A DNA stretch of 64,000 bases from CAINVV01 sp963663005 (lineage in GTDB: Bacteria > Bacteroidota > Bacteroidia > Bacteroidales > Prolixibacteraceae). Shown here in pieces: positions 44,899 through 53,548 of this stretch. The number at the start of each line of letters is the position of its first letter. The first letter of the stretch is position 1. Under the pieces are notes generated by a model. The model had not been told where the DNA came from and searched no databases. It worked only from the letters and a program-made list of their open reading frames with translations. The position numbers and the translations under genes are program-made. The DNA lies in NCBI GenBank assembly GCA_963663005.2, contig CAXXHH010000003.1, positions 682,001-746,000 of the forward strand. Direction: 5' to 3'.

Positions 44899-46164
44899 AT
44901 GGTAAATAGATGTTTGAAGTTTTTTAAACTCTCTGCTATCAGGGAAAAGCCGCTCATTTTTGTCATGCTATTGCTTTCGCTGATAATATCGGGATACGCT
45001 GGCAACGCTCAAACTTTTCAGGAGGCTAAAGATTTGGCCTACAAAGGAGAACGTGAAAAAGCGAGAGCTATTTGCCGCGAAATTCTGGCAAAAGAATTCG
45101 ATTCGGACGTGGCTGTCCTCATGGCCCGTACTTATGCCTGGGATGGCAAGTATGATTCGACCAGAGTATTGATAGCCAAAGTTTTGAATCTCTATCCGAC
45201 GCACTGGGATGCTATTGATGCTATTTCAGACGCTGAGTATTGGGATGCAAAATACGCGGATGCCATCAAATATTGTGATGTTCTCCTTGCAAAGGATCAG
45301 AACGATGAGCATTTTATGTTCAAAAAAGCCAGGATACTCAATTCCATGGGACAAACTGACGAGTCGGCCAATTTGCTCGAATCAATTCTGAAGATCAATC
45401 CGGCGAATGCCGAAGTTCGGATGAAACTCACCAACATACGGCTCGACCGGATGAAAAACAGAATACGCATTCTATATACGTACGATTTCTTCGACAAAAA
45501 TTCGAATAAAGACCCCTGGCATATGGCCGCCCTTTCGTACGGAAGAAAGACAAAAATCGGAACTGTTATAGGCAGGGTCAACTGGGCTGAAAGGTTTGGA
45601 ATCAATGGCTTTCAATATGAAATGGATGCCTACCCTTCGATTAGCGAGAATAATTATCTCTACCTCAACGCCGGTTATTCCGACATATCCATTTTCCCGA
45701 AAGTCAGGGCAGGAGCCGAATGGTACCACAGTTTCCCGAAAGCATTTGAAGGCTCTCTGGGGATGCGGGCGCTCTATTTTACCAACTCCGAAACCTATAT
45801 GTTTACCGGAACTGTGGGCAAATATGTTGGGAATTACTGGGTCTCGCTCAGAGGTTATGTAACACCGGGCACGAGTGGCAATTCGGTCTCCGGGGCAATT
45901 CAGGCCCGTCGGTATTTCACTGATCCTGAAAACTATATCGGATTGAAATTGGGATACGGAATCTCGCCAGACGACCGAAGTCATGGCGATGGAACATCCA
46001 CCTATCTTACCATGAAATCGCAGTCCGTCAGAGTTGAATACAATCATCTGTTCAATCGTATCTGGACATTAAACTTAGGTGCGTCCTTGTCCAACGATGA
46101 ATTTCCGGCCATCGGATATGTTCGAAACTACACCCTTGACGTCGGAGTTGGACGATTTTTTTAA
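44899..46164 (+). CDS. YaiO-type outer-membrane beta-barrel protein with TPR repeats
   Basis: From the ATG at 44899 the protein is 421 residues, with a signal peptide (about 15-38, ending GNAQ). Residues about 39-160 hold tetratricopeptide-like repeats (EAKDLAYKGEREKARAICREIL, ALIALAxNLYP-type words), and about 175-421 is a beta-rich region with alternating aromatic residues ending in GVGRFF, consistent with a 12- to 14-strand outer-membrane barrel of the YaiO type. The C-terminal Phe fits export to the BAM complex. It lies 12 nt before a sulfatase-family gene, suggesting one operon that modifies or exports an envelope polymer. Confidence 0.75.
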   Translation: MVNRCLKFFKLSAIREKPLIFVMLLLSLIISGYAGNAQTFQEAKDLAYKGEREKARAICREILAKEFDSDVAVLMARTYAWDGKYDSTRVLIAKVLNLYPTHWDAIDAISDAEYWDAKYADAIKYCDVLLAKDQNDEHFMFKKARILNSMGQTDESANLLESILKINPANAEVRMKLTNIRLDRMKNRIRILYTYDFFDKNSNKDPWHMAALSYGRKTKIGTVIGRVNWAERFGINGFQYEMDAYPSISENNYLYLNAGYSDISIFPKVRAGAEWYHSFPKAFEGSLGMRALYFTNSETYMFTGTVGKYVGNYWVSLRGYVTPGTSGNSVSGAIQARRYFTDPENYIGLKLGYGISPDDRSHGDGTSTYLTMKSQSVRVEYNHLFNRIWTLNLGASLSNDEFPAIGYVRNYTLDVGVGRFF

Positions 46165-46176
46165 TAGAAAACAAGA

Positions 46177-48342
46177 ATGGAATTTACCCCGCCCCTACAA
46201 TATTTGATACGGCAATCCCTGAAAAGATATGTTTCGCTGAGCATCCTGACTCTCGGATTGATTATCCTGGTAAGGATTTACGAGATTTTTTTTATCGCCG
46301 GCAAGGCCGGTTATCCAGCCGGAAGTATGGAAGACATGATTTGGGGCATCCGCTTTGATTTGATGATGTCGCTCCGGTTTTCAGTCTACCTGCTGCTTCC
46401 TTTTCTGGTAATTGATCATTTTAGTCAGAAAGCCGCAAAAATAGCCTACGCCACATTGTCTGTGCTTTTGGTTGCGTCTTACATCGCGTTACTTCACTAT
46501 TTTTCCACGACCAGGATTCCGCTTGGCGCGGATATTCTAGGCTATTCTTTTGCTGAAATCAAGCAGACGGTTCAGGCATCAGAAGAGATGAACATTTATG
46601 CCCTTGTTCCATTTTTAGCCCTACCTGCACTTGCCGCATATGCTTTCTATAAGCTGTCTTCCGTAAAATACTCCAGCAATATAGTTGTATTGACAATACT
46701 TTCCATGTTCTTTACTCTTTTGCCGTTTAATACAATAAATCCCTACCCTACTGAATTTAAGAATGAATTCAGAAAGAATATTTCGGCCAATAAGTTCAAT
46801 CTTTTCAGCGAGAGTCTGCTCGACTATTACCAGCAAAAAGAGGCTTCCGGACACTTTGTATTGAATGAAAAGGAGGATGTCACTGCGGATATAGCGTCTG
46901 ATCCGGTTCAATTGTCGAATCTCGATACCAAATTAATCGATTCGACAGACAGCACTTCAAAAGCAGGAAAGATTACAAAAAACGGATCTTCCCTGGTCAA
47001 TGAGCCATCGACCGTAATGACTCCAAATGCATCCCCCGAACCCGGCAATCCGTTCACATATATCAGTCAGGAATACCCCTTTCTGCACACGGAGCAGACC
47101 CCTGATCTGCTGGAACCCTTCTTTAAGCCAGGCAATCAGGCTCCTTCAATCGTCTTTATCGTAGTTGAGAGTCTTGGGCGGGCCTACACGGGAGAAAATG
47201 CCTATCTGGGAAGCTTTACCCCCTTTCTCGATTCGCTCATGACAAAGAGTCTCTATTGGGAAAATTGCTTAAGTACCTCTGGACGAACATTCAGCGTTTT
47301 ACCTTCGCTGCTGGCTTCGCTTCCGTTTGCGGAAAAAGGATTTGCCGATTTGGGTAATAAAATGCCGGATCATCTGAGCATCATCAGCTTATTAAAGAAG
47401 AGAGCGGGTTATTCTTCTTCATTTTACTACGGCGGGGATCCCAAATTTGACGACATGGAACCGTTTTTAAGACGGCAGGGAGTTACCAATATCGTTGGGA
47501 TTAATGATTTTGGAGCTGGTTATCAGCAACTTCCGGCAAGCAATCAAGGTTTTTCGTGGGGTTACGGCGACCGTGAAATTTTCAGAAAATATGTAAATGA
47601 TCTGAAAGCCAAAGACCGGGAGAAACGGTTGGATGTGATGCTGACCATCGCTATGCACAACCCATTTAAAATTCCCGATCAGGAGCATTACAACGACTTG
47701 TTCGAGAAACGGATGAGTGCCATTGATCTAACTGACAAGGAAAAAGATTACAACCGCCAGTATAAAGCGCAATATGCCACCATGCTTTATTTTGATGATG
47801 CCTTGCGCTATCTGATTCAGGAATGCAGCAAATTAAAGAGCTTTGAAAACACCATTTTTATCATTACCGGAGACCACCGGATGCCGGAGATCCCGATCAG
47901 CACGCAGCTTGACCGTTTCCATGTGCCGTTGGTCATTTATTCGCCAATGTTAAAGAAGGGGCAGAAATTCTCTTCGGTCGTCACCCACTTCGACGTTACA
48001 CCATCACTGCTCTCCTTGCTGAAGAACAGGATGAATCTGGCTTTACCGACGGTGACTTCATGGATCGGACATGGACTAGACACCCAGGTTACGTTCCGCA
48101 ATCTTAACGCTTATCCGCTAAAGAGAAATACCGGAGAATTGGTAGATTACATCAGTGGTAACCACTTTATTTCCGGATCAACACTTTACAGTGTGAGTCC
48201 AACGTTGGATATTGAACCGGAAAATAATACGATGCTGTTAGACCAGCTCCAAAAGCAATTCGCCAACTTCAAGGCAAAAAACAGTTTTGCTACAAAAGGA
48301 AACCAGGTCATCCCGGATTCCTTGAAAATATATTTAAAGTAG
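46177..48342 (+). CDS. LTA synthase/sulfatase-family envelope transferase
   Basis: The 721-residue protein has about five N-terminal membrane helices (about 20-190), a Ser/Thr/Pro-rich linker (about 235-310) and a periplasmic alkaline-phosphatase/sulfatase domain with IVFIVVESLGRAYTGENAYLG (metal Glu), LSTSGRTFSVLPSLL (Thr nucleophile) and TIFIITGDHRMPEIP. This is the plan of LtaS, OpgB, EptA and related enzymes that move phosphoglycerol or phosphoethanolamine from lipids to envelope polymers. The acceptor is unknown. It is next to the YaiO-like barrel gene. The gene ends 20 nt before the convergent OmpA gene. Confidence 0.85.
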   Translation: MEFTPPLQYLIRQSLKRYVSLSILTLGLIILVRIYEIFFIAGKAGYPAGSMEDMIWGIRFDLMMSLRFSVYLLLPFLVIDHFSQKAAKIAYATLSVLLVASYIALLHYFSTTRIPLGADILGYSFAEIKQTVQASEEMNIYALVPFLALPALAAYAFYKLSSVKYSSNIVVLTILSMFFTLLPFNTINPYPTEFKNEFRKNISANKFNLFSESLLDYYQQKEASGHFVLNEKEDVTADIASDPVQLSNLDTKLIDSTDSTSKAGKITKNGSSLVNEPSTVMTPNASPEPGNPFTYISQEYPFLHTEQTPDLLEPFFKPGNQAPSIVFIVVESLGRAYTGENAYLGSFTPFLDSLMTKSLYWENCLSTSGRTFSVLPSLLASLPFAEKGFADLGNKMPDHLSIISLLKKRAGYSSSFYYGGDPKFDDMEPFLRRQGVTNIVGINDFGAGYQQLPASNQGFSWGYGDREIFRKYVNDLKAKDREKRLDVMLTIAMHNPFKIPDQEHYNDLFEKRMSAIDLTDKEKDYNRQYKAQYATMLYFDDALRYLIQECSKLKSFENTIFIITGDHRMPEIPISTQLDRFHVPLVIYSPMLKKGQKFSSVVTHFDVTPSLLSLLKNRMNLALPTVTSWIGHGLDTQVTFRNLNAYPLKRNTGELVDYISGNHFISGSTLYSVSPTLDIEPENNTMLLDQLQKQFANFKAKNSFATKGNQVIPDSLKIYLK

Positions 48343-48362
48343 ATGAGCCTTGCTGGTGCTTT

Positions 48363-49229
48363 TTACCTCTTTGGTCTCTCCAGTAATTTGAAGAACTGAT
48401 CTAACTGAGGAAGTATGACAATCCGGGTACGGCGATTGGCTGCTTTGCCTTCGACTGTGTCGTTGGTACCGATTGGCTGATATTCGCTCCGACCAGCAGC
48501 AGTCATCATCGCCGGGTTTAGTCCGTATTTGTTTTGGAGTACCCGCACAACAGCCGTTGCCCGTTTTACGCTCAAATCCCAGTTATCCAGCAGGTCGCCG
48601 CGATAAAAAGGCACATTATCGGTATGTCCTTCAACCATGAACTCAATATCCTTCTGGTTTCTCAACACCATAGCTACTTTTCCAAGAATTTCGCTGGCAC
48701 GATCCGTAATGTTGTAACTGCCGCTTTTGAAAAGCATTTTGTCAGAAATATCGATGTAAACAACACCTTTGTCGACCTTGATATTAATGTCGTTATCTTC
48801 CAGGTTTCCGATGGCTCCCTTCAGGTTCATAACCAACGCCATATTCAGCGAATCCCGCTGAGCCAGCGAGGACTGCAAACTATAGATCATGTTGTCTTTG
48901 ACGCCCATGTTCTCCATCGATTTTTTGATACTCTCCGCCTGGGAGCTTGATATGACAGAAAGGTTTTCAAGCTGCTTCAATGCCTGCGTATTATTTTCTT
49001 TCAAGAATTTATTCTGCTCATTTAAGGCTGCCAATTGCGCCTGCAGCTCGGCAACTTTGGTTTCGCAGGCTTTCCGCTGGCTGTCAATAGTTGATAATTC
49101 CTGTCGGGTTTTAGAATGAGCCTGTTTTTCCTGGGCAACCAGATTTTCGGAATTTTTAAATTTTTTGGTACTGACGCATGATCCGAGTATCGCTACGGAA
49201 ATTATTAGCAAGATAAATTTTGTCTTCAT
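48363..49229 (-). CDS. OmpA family lipoprotein with coiled coil
   Basis: The 288-residue protein has a signal ending in ILGSC (lipobox, Cys18), a long Lys/Glu/Gln coiled-coil segment (about 30-130) and a C-terminal OmpA/MotB domain (about 160-275) with MVEGHTDNVPFYRG and DLSVKRATAVVRVLQNKYGL, which binds the diaminopimelate of peptidoglycan. It should tether the outer membrane to the wall. An Asn-rich tail and the convergent sulfatase gene follow. Function in a specific complex is not indicated. Confidence 0.88.
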   Translation of the reverse strand: MKTKFILLIISVAILGSCVSTKKFKNSENLVAQEKQAHSKTRQELSTIDSQRKACETKVAELQAQLAALNEQNKFLKENNTQALKQLENLSVISSSQAESIKKSMENMGVKDNMIYSLQSSLAQRDSLNMALVMNLKGAIGNLEDNDINIKVDKGVVYIDISDKMLFKSGSYNITDRASEILGKVAMVLRNQKDIEFMVEGHTDNVPFYRGDLLDNWDLSVKRATAVVRVLQNKYGLNPAMMTAAGRSEYQPIGTNDTVEGKAANRRTRIVILPQLDQFFKLLERPKR

Positions 49230-49504
49230 AATCTAATTTTTTAAATCTTTCACCAATGAATTGGAAGCGCCGGTATTCGATTTTACAGACAATAAAACAG
49301 CAACGCTTCCTGTTAATGAACAATCCCTGCAAAATTAACCAATCCATTTCCCAAAACAGTCACAATTTTATCCAATTAACAAAATATAACTTTTTTATCC
49401 TCATTCATAAAAGATAGATAATCAACTGATCACATTTTCTTAACCTCTGCGGATAAACTATTTGGATCAGTTTATCGTTTCACTATAAAGCAAACTTACA
49501 TTCT
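49230..49504. other. Divergent intergenic region between OmpA gene and ndh
   Basis: About 275 nt, AT-rich. I see no convincing promoter word, RNA gene or hairpin. The small minus-strand frame crossing it is not supported. Confidence 0.35.
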
Positions 49505-50794
49505 ATGTCTGTAAAAACACCAATTTTATATATTCCTGAACCTGCCACAAAGCGTGTTGTGATTGTGGGGGGTGGTTTCGGCGGATTGAAACTGGCACTG
49601 AGCCTCGTCAAGCGAAACTTCCAACTGGTTCTGATCGATCGCAACAATTATCATCTGTTCCAACCGTTGTTGTACCAGGTGGCGATGTCCGGATTAGAGC
49701 CCAGTGCCATCTCCTTTCCATTGCGAAAAGTACTGCAGAATACGAATATCCATTTTCGAATGGCCGAACTGGAAGCCGTGGATCCCGCCGCCAGTGAAAT
49801 TTCAACGGATATTGGCGTCCTTCATTACGACTATCTGATTTTGGCTACCGGAGCCAAGACGAATTTTTTTGGTAATTCGGCCATTGAAACGAATTCTCTG
49901 CAAATGAAATCGGCGCCCGATGCACTCTTTATCAGAAATCGGATTCTGAAGAATTTCGAGAAAGCACTTAATAAGGCGAAGGCTGAGGATGTCAAATCTT
50001 ATTTGAATGTTGCCATCATTGGAGGCGGTCCGACCGGCGTTGAACTTGCTGGAGCCGTTGCTGAGATGAAGAAATATGTCTTACCGAAAGATTATCCTGA
50101 GCTGGACATGAGCAATATGAAAATCATGCTCTTCGAAGCCTCCTCACGGGTTCTTGCCGGAATGTCACCGGAAGCCTCTAATACTGCAAAGAAATACCTC
50201 GAAGAGTTGGGTGTGGAAGTCAGGACAAATACAGCAGTTATAAATTACGACGGCCGCACATTGGCGCTACCGAATGATGAAAGCATCGATGTAAAAAATG
50301 TAATCTGGTCGGCTGGCATAACCTCAAACAGGATTGAGGGTATTTCAGAACTCGCGTACGGCCGGAATAACCGGCTTCTGGTAAACAAGTACAACCAGAT
50401 TGAAGGATACCAGACGATTTTTGCCATCGGCGACAACAGTCTTATGACGGAAATCAAATTTCCGAACGGTCATCCGCAGGTCGCGCAGGTTGCCCTCCAG
50501 CAAGCCAAATTACTCGCCGGAAATATTGTGAGAATCAGCAAGAACAAGCCACTACGGGAATTCCATTATATCGATAAAGGATCGTTAGCTACAGTAGGCA
50601 GACATTTGGCCGTAGCTGATTTGCCTTTTGGAAAATTCAAAGGCTACTTTGCCTGGCTGTTATGGTCTGTCGTGCACCTTCTCTCCATTGTAGGCGTAAA
50701 AAATAAAATATTCATCCTACTCGACTGGATGTGGAAATATATTACGTATGATCAGGCACTCAGACTGTTGATCAAACACAAAGCGAGGAACTAA
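49505..50794 (+). CDS. ndh: Type II NADH dehydrogenase (NDH-2)
   Basis: The 429-residue protein has two Rossmann motifs, RVVIVGGGFGGLKLALSL (about 18-35, FAD) and NVAIIGGGPTGVELAGAV (about 168-185, NADH), the NDH-2 words ILATGAKTNFFG and FAIGDNSL, and a C-terminal amphipathic/membrane-binding region (AWLLWSVVHLLSIVGVKN). It oxidises NADH and reduces quinone without ion pumping. With rnf in the same window it gives the cell both a coupled and an uncoupled route for NADH/ferredoxin electrons. It has no obvious partner gene. Confidence 0.93.
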   Translation: MSVKTPILYIPEPATKRVVIVGGGFGGLKLALSLVKRNFQLVLIDRNNYHLFQPLLYQVAMSGLEPSAISFPLRKVLQNTNIHFRMAELEAVDPAASEISTDIGVLHYDYLILATGAKTNFFGNSAIETNSLQMKSAPDALFIRNRILKNFEKALNKAKAEDVKSYLNVAIIGGGPTGVELAGAVAEMKKYVLPKDYPELDMSNMKIMLFEASSRVLAGMSPEASNTAKKYLEELGVEVRTNTAVINYDGRTLALPNDESIDVKNVIWSAGITSNRIEGISELAYGRNNRLLVNKYNQIEGYQTIFAIGDNSLMTEIKFPNGHPQVAQVALQQAKLLAGNIVRISKNKPLREFHYIDKGSLATVGRHLAVADLPFGKFKGYFAWLLWSVVHLLSIVGVKNKIFILLDWMWKYITYDQALRLLIKHKARN

Positions 50795-50795
50795 C

Positions 50796-50885
50796 GGGAA
50801 AATATGCAAATGTGAGAATGTGGAAATGGAGGAAAGGGAAAAGGGAGAATGTGAAAATATGGAAATGTGAAAATTGAGAAAGTCA
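50796..50885. repeat. Purine-rich pseudo-tandem repeat
   Basis: The sequence is built from variations of GGAAAATATGGAAATGTG and GTGAGAATGTGGAAATGG. It is the inverse-complement type of the T/C-rich stretch at 17708-17758. It lies between ndh and the MATE gene (tail to tail) and has no coding potential. Confidence 0.4.
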
Positions 50886-50954
50886 AGGAAGTTTCAATTA
50901 CTCTTTCCCTAATAACCTGCGTAATCTGTGCAATCTGTGGTAAAGTAATGGGGT

Positions 50955-52283
50955 TCAGACCGTCTTCGCACTCCAGTTCCCTCTTTTCAGGTACCATAAC
51001 GACAACATCCCGATCATAGAAAAATAGACATATTCTGCCATCCAAACCCACTCAATACTCGATTTAAAATGAACTGCCATGAGCCAGGTAAATCCCAGAT
51101 AAGCAGCCAGTGTGATTGCCTCAATCAGAAGGGTGGTTTTTGTGTTTGCGGTTCCAAGAACTCCATTAAAAAATATGCTCATAATTGAGAACACGGCTAA
51201 TGCTCCCAAAATGATATAATAAGAAGGCAGAGTAGCGGTAGCCAGGGAAGTATTGTTTGTGTAAACGGATATCGCCTGCATTGGGAAAAGCAGGGCAATA
51301 AGAATGATGGCCGCCAGTGAAAGAACGCTGAATTTCACTATTTTGAAGATAACGGGCATCACCTTTTCGGGTTTTCCCTCCCCCATCGCATTGCTGACGA
51401 GTGTGCTTGTCACGGAGCCAAGCGCCCATCCGGGTATCATCATGAAAATATAAAGAGAACGGATGATGTTTGAGACAGCCAGGGAGCGCTCACCCATTTT
51501 TTCGACTATCATAAAAAAGACGAACCAGCTGCCAATCGACAACACAAATTGCAGCATCACAAAGATTGAGGTGTCCAGCGTTTTCCTGATAATGGAAAAA
51601 TCCGGCTTCACCAATTTAAACAATTTGTATCTCTTGAGTCGGCGATTTTCGTATGTGATAACGATGAAGAACAGCAGCGCGGCAGCTTCAGATATTGAGG
51701 ATGCAATACCGGCGCCTTGGATTCCCAGGCGGGGAAACCCCCAATGACCAAATATAAGGAGATAATCCAGTAGAATATTTAGCGCGGCCATAATAACCCC
51801 ACTTATACTCAGGTATTTTGTGAATGCTATTCCTGTATAAAATGAGCGGAACAGAAGTGTGGAGGAGGCAAAAAAGAGTCCGAGCACCCGGTATTTCAAA
51901 AACACGGAGCTCGCCTGAAAGATACCTTCTGAAGATAGAACGAGTCGAAGGAATGAAGTTCCAAAAAAATAAATCGCGACCGTCACCACAATGGAAAATA
52001 GTCCGACGAAGTAGAAGCTGTTATCAAAAATCCGACCTATCGCAGGATAGTTTTTTTCGCCCATGCGTCGTGCCACCAATATCTGAACACCGGTAGTGAA
52101 CCCAAAGGCGACCATATACAGGATCATGTAGAAGACTCCGCCAATAGCAGAAGCTCCCAACTCAATCTCGCCAACTCTCCCGAGGAAAGCAGTATCGGTG
52201 ACGCCAACGATATTCTGAGCCAGCAAACTGAGCATGATCGGCGCGGCTATCTGCCATATCTCGCGATTAGAAGGAACTGTCAT
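50955..52283 (-). CDS. MATE family multidrug/toxin extrusion protein
   Basis: The 442-residue protein has twelve predicted membrane helices and MATE words such as IMLSLLAQNIVGVTDTAFLGRVG (helix 1, with Asp) and VGVxIxVARRMGEKN-like FTTGVQILVARRMGEKNY. It exports cationic compounds in exchange for Na+ or H+; the substrate is unknown. It begins 19 nt after the cytochrome c-like gene, so the two are probably co-transcribed, though no functional link is evident. Length is normal. Confidence 0.9.
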   Translation of the reverse strand: MTVPSNREIWQIAAPIMLSLLAQNIVGVTDTAFLGRVGEIELGASAIGGVFYMILYMVAFGFTTGVQILVARRMGEKNYPAIGRIFDNSFYFVGLFSIVVTVAIYFFGTSFLRLVLSSEGIFQASSVFLKYRVLGLFFASSTLLFRSFYTGIAFTKYLSISGVIMAALNILLDYLLIFGHWGFPRLGIQGAGIASSISEAAALLFFIVITYENRRLKRYKLFKLVKPDFSIIRKTLDTSIFVMLQFVLSIGSWFVFFMIVEKMGERSLAVSNIIRSLYIFMMIPGWALGSVTSTLVSNAMGEGKPEKVMPVIFKIVKFSVLSLAAIILIALLFPMQAISVYTNNTSLATATLPSYYIILGALAVFSIMSIFFNGVLGTANTKTTLLIEAITLAAYLGFTWLMAVHFKSSIEWVWMAEYVYFSMIGMLSLWYLKRGNWSAKTV

Positions 52284-52302
52284 TCTTACCAGGAAGGTTC
52301 AA

Positions 52303-52695
52303 TTACGGTTTTGATTTCAGGGAATCGCACCACTGGACAATCTGATTCATCTGAAGTTCTGTCAACACAGCATCCGGGTGTGAATTGAGAAACCCCTTGG
52401 GCGGCATGCTCTTTTTTGTAACCTCACTTTGGATTGAAGCGGCAAGCATCTTCTTCTCTGTCGGATTGTATTTGTCCCAAGCAGAGAAATTTACGGCCGA
52501 TTTAGGTTTATCACGACCAGCATCGGAGTGGCAAGTCATGCAGGCAGGCTTTAAAATCTGACTAATCTCAGCAGGAATAGAAGAAATACTATCCGTCTTG
52601 GTAAGCAGCTGTCCGAAAACGGCAGAAGTACTCAACGTAAAAACCCCAATAGCTGCTGCACTTCTGCAAACATTCCACAAATTTTCCATTTCCAT
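52303..52695 (-). CDS. Small haem-binding domain protein (cytochrome c-like)
   Basis: The 130-residue protein has an N-terminal signal/anchor (about 10-30, ending VFGQ) and one CxxCH haem motif, PACMTCHSDAGRDKP (about 51-65), plus a distal Met in KSMPPKGFL (about 93-100) that may be the sixth ligand. It resembles the haem-binding domain family of periplasmic c-type cytochromes in Bacteroidota. It should need a cytochrome c maturation system elsewhere. It lies before the MATE gene. Confidence 0.82.
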   Translation of the reverse strand: MEMENLWNVCRSAAAIGVFTLSTSAVFGQLLTKTDSISSIPAEISQILKPACMTCHSDAGRDKPKSAVNFSAWDKYNPTEKKMLAASIQSEVTKKSMPPKGFLNSHPDAVLTELQMNQIVQWCDSLKSKP

Positions 52696-52739
52696 TATTT
52701 TAGTATTTACAATTTAATTTACATTTCCTGTCAACCAGT

Positions 52740-52763
52740 GGTCGCATCACGATGCGACCTTAC
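52740..52763 (-). repeat. REP-like palindrome, GTAA head
   Basis: On the minus strand: GTAA then GGTCGCATC-GT-GATGCGACC, a 9-bp stem (8 bp with a 4-nt loop in practice). The layout matches the GTAG-headed elements at 5203-5229 and 40549-40575 except for the last head base. It lies in the gap after virJ. No U-run follows, so it is a weak terminator candidate at best. Confidence 0.42.
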
Positions 52764-52780
52764 GTTTGCACATTTCCCCA

Positions 52781-53548
52781 TTATTCCTTCTTTATCTCAG
52801 TCAGGATCTTATCTGCCAAAGCTTCGTAGCTACTGTCAAAATGATGATTTCCTTCAATTTGTACAATTTCCACTCCTGTTTGCTGGAAGGCCTGTTGGGT
52901 GTTTTGGCTTTCATCGCTGCCAAAGAAAACAACAATTTTCCTATTATCGCGCTTTAGTACCTCATTAATTACATCGTATTTACCCTTGGAAAGACCCAAA
53001 TTGAGCATATCGGACAAATGAATTTCGAAATCGCCGGTTTTATCGGGAGAGATCATGATCGACGACACCAATTGCCCTTTGACATCTGATGGAAGTCGAT
53101 TCATAACAAATGGCACGATGTCTGCCCCAAAAGAGTAGCCTGCAAGAACAAATTTCGTTCTTTTCCACGCTTGCTGATAATGTTTAATGACGGCTACCAA
53201 ATCCGCAGTAGCCTCGTTGGGAGTTTTGCCTCCCCAGAAATATTTTTGTGAATTCAAAGCAACTACCGGGACTCCCTTCTTGCTCAAATATCCGCATAAC
53301 GATTCATTGAACGTATTCCATCCGCCGTCGCCAGATATGAAAACGAAAATCGGGAGAGTGGAGTCAGCAGGCGCGTTAAGGGCTTTCAGCGGCAGCGCTT
53401 CAATAGTTTCAATTTGCGGCAACTGACTAATCAAATTATCCCTTAAAACCATCGGGTACCCAAATCTATTCGCCCCGCTAATTTCGGGAGCAGTTATAGT
53501 CTTTCCGGGCAAGAAGAAGATAAAAAGAATTATGTGTACAAAACTCAT
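52781..53548 (-). CDS. VirJ/AcvB-type alpha/beta hydrolase (lysyl-phosphatidylglycerol hydrolase-like)
   Basis: The 255-residue protein has an N-terminal signal/anchor (about 4-22). The alpha/beta hydrolase words FVFISGDGGWNTFNES and VPVVALNSQKYFWGGKTPNEA and the nucleophile elbow LAGYSFGADIVPFVMN (Ser about 142) match the AcvB/VirJ group. In rhizobia and Agrobacterium this group hydrolyses lysyl-phosphatidylglycerol and is paired with the MprF homologue LpiA. Here its ATG overlaps the mprF stop by four bases (ATGA), so it is almost certainly co-translated. It should act in the periplasm. The reaction is inferred from family and pairing. Confidence 0.82.
   Translation of the reverse strand: MSFVHIILFIFFLPGKTITAPEISGANRFGYPMVLRDNLISQLPQIETIEALPLKALNAPADSTLPIFVFISGDGGWNTFNESLCGYLSKKGVPVVALNSQKYFWGGKTPNEATADLVAVIKHYQQAWKRTKFVLAGYSFGADIVPFVMNRLPSDVKGQLVSSIMISPDKTGDFEIHLSDMLNLGLSKGKYDVINEVLKRDNRKIVVFFGSDESQNTQQAFQQTGVEIVQIEGNHHFDSSYEALADKILTEIKKE

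Noticed and set aside
45472..46047. 191-codon minus-strand frame
   Set aside because: Antisense to the YaiO-like barrel gene, no signal or domain.
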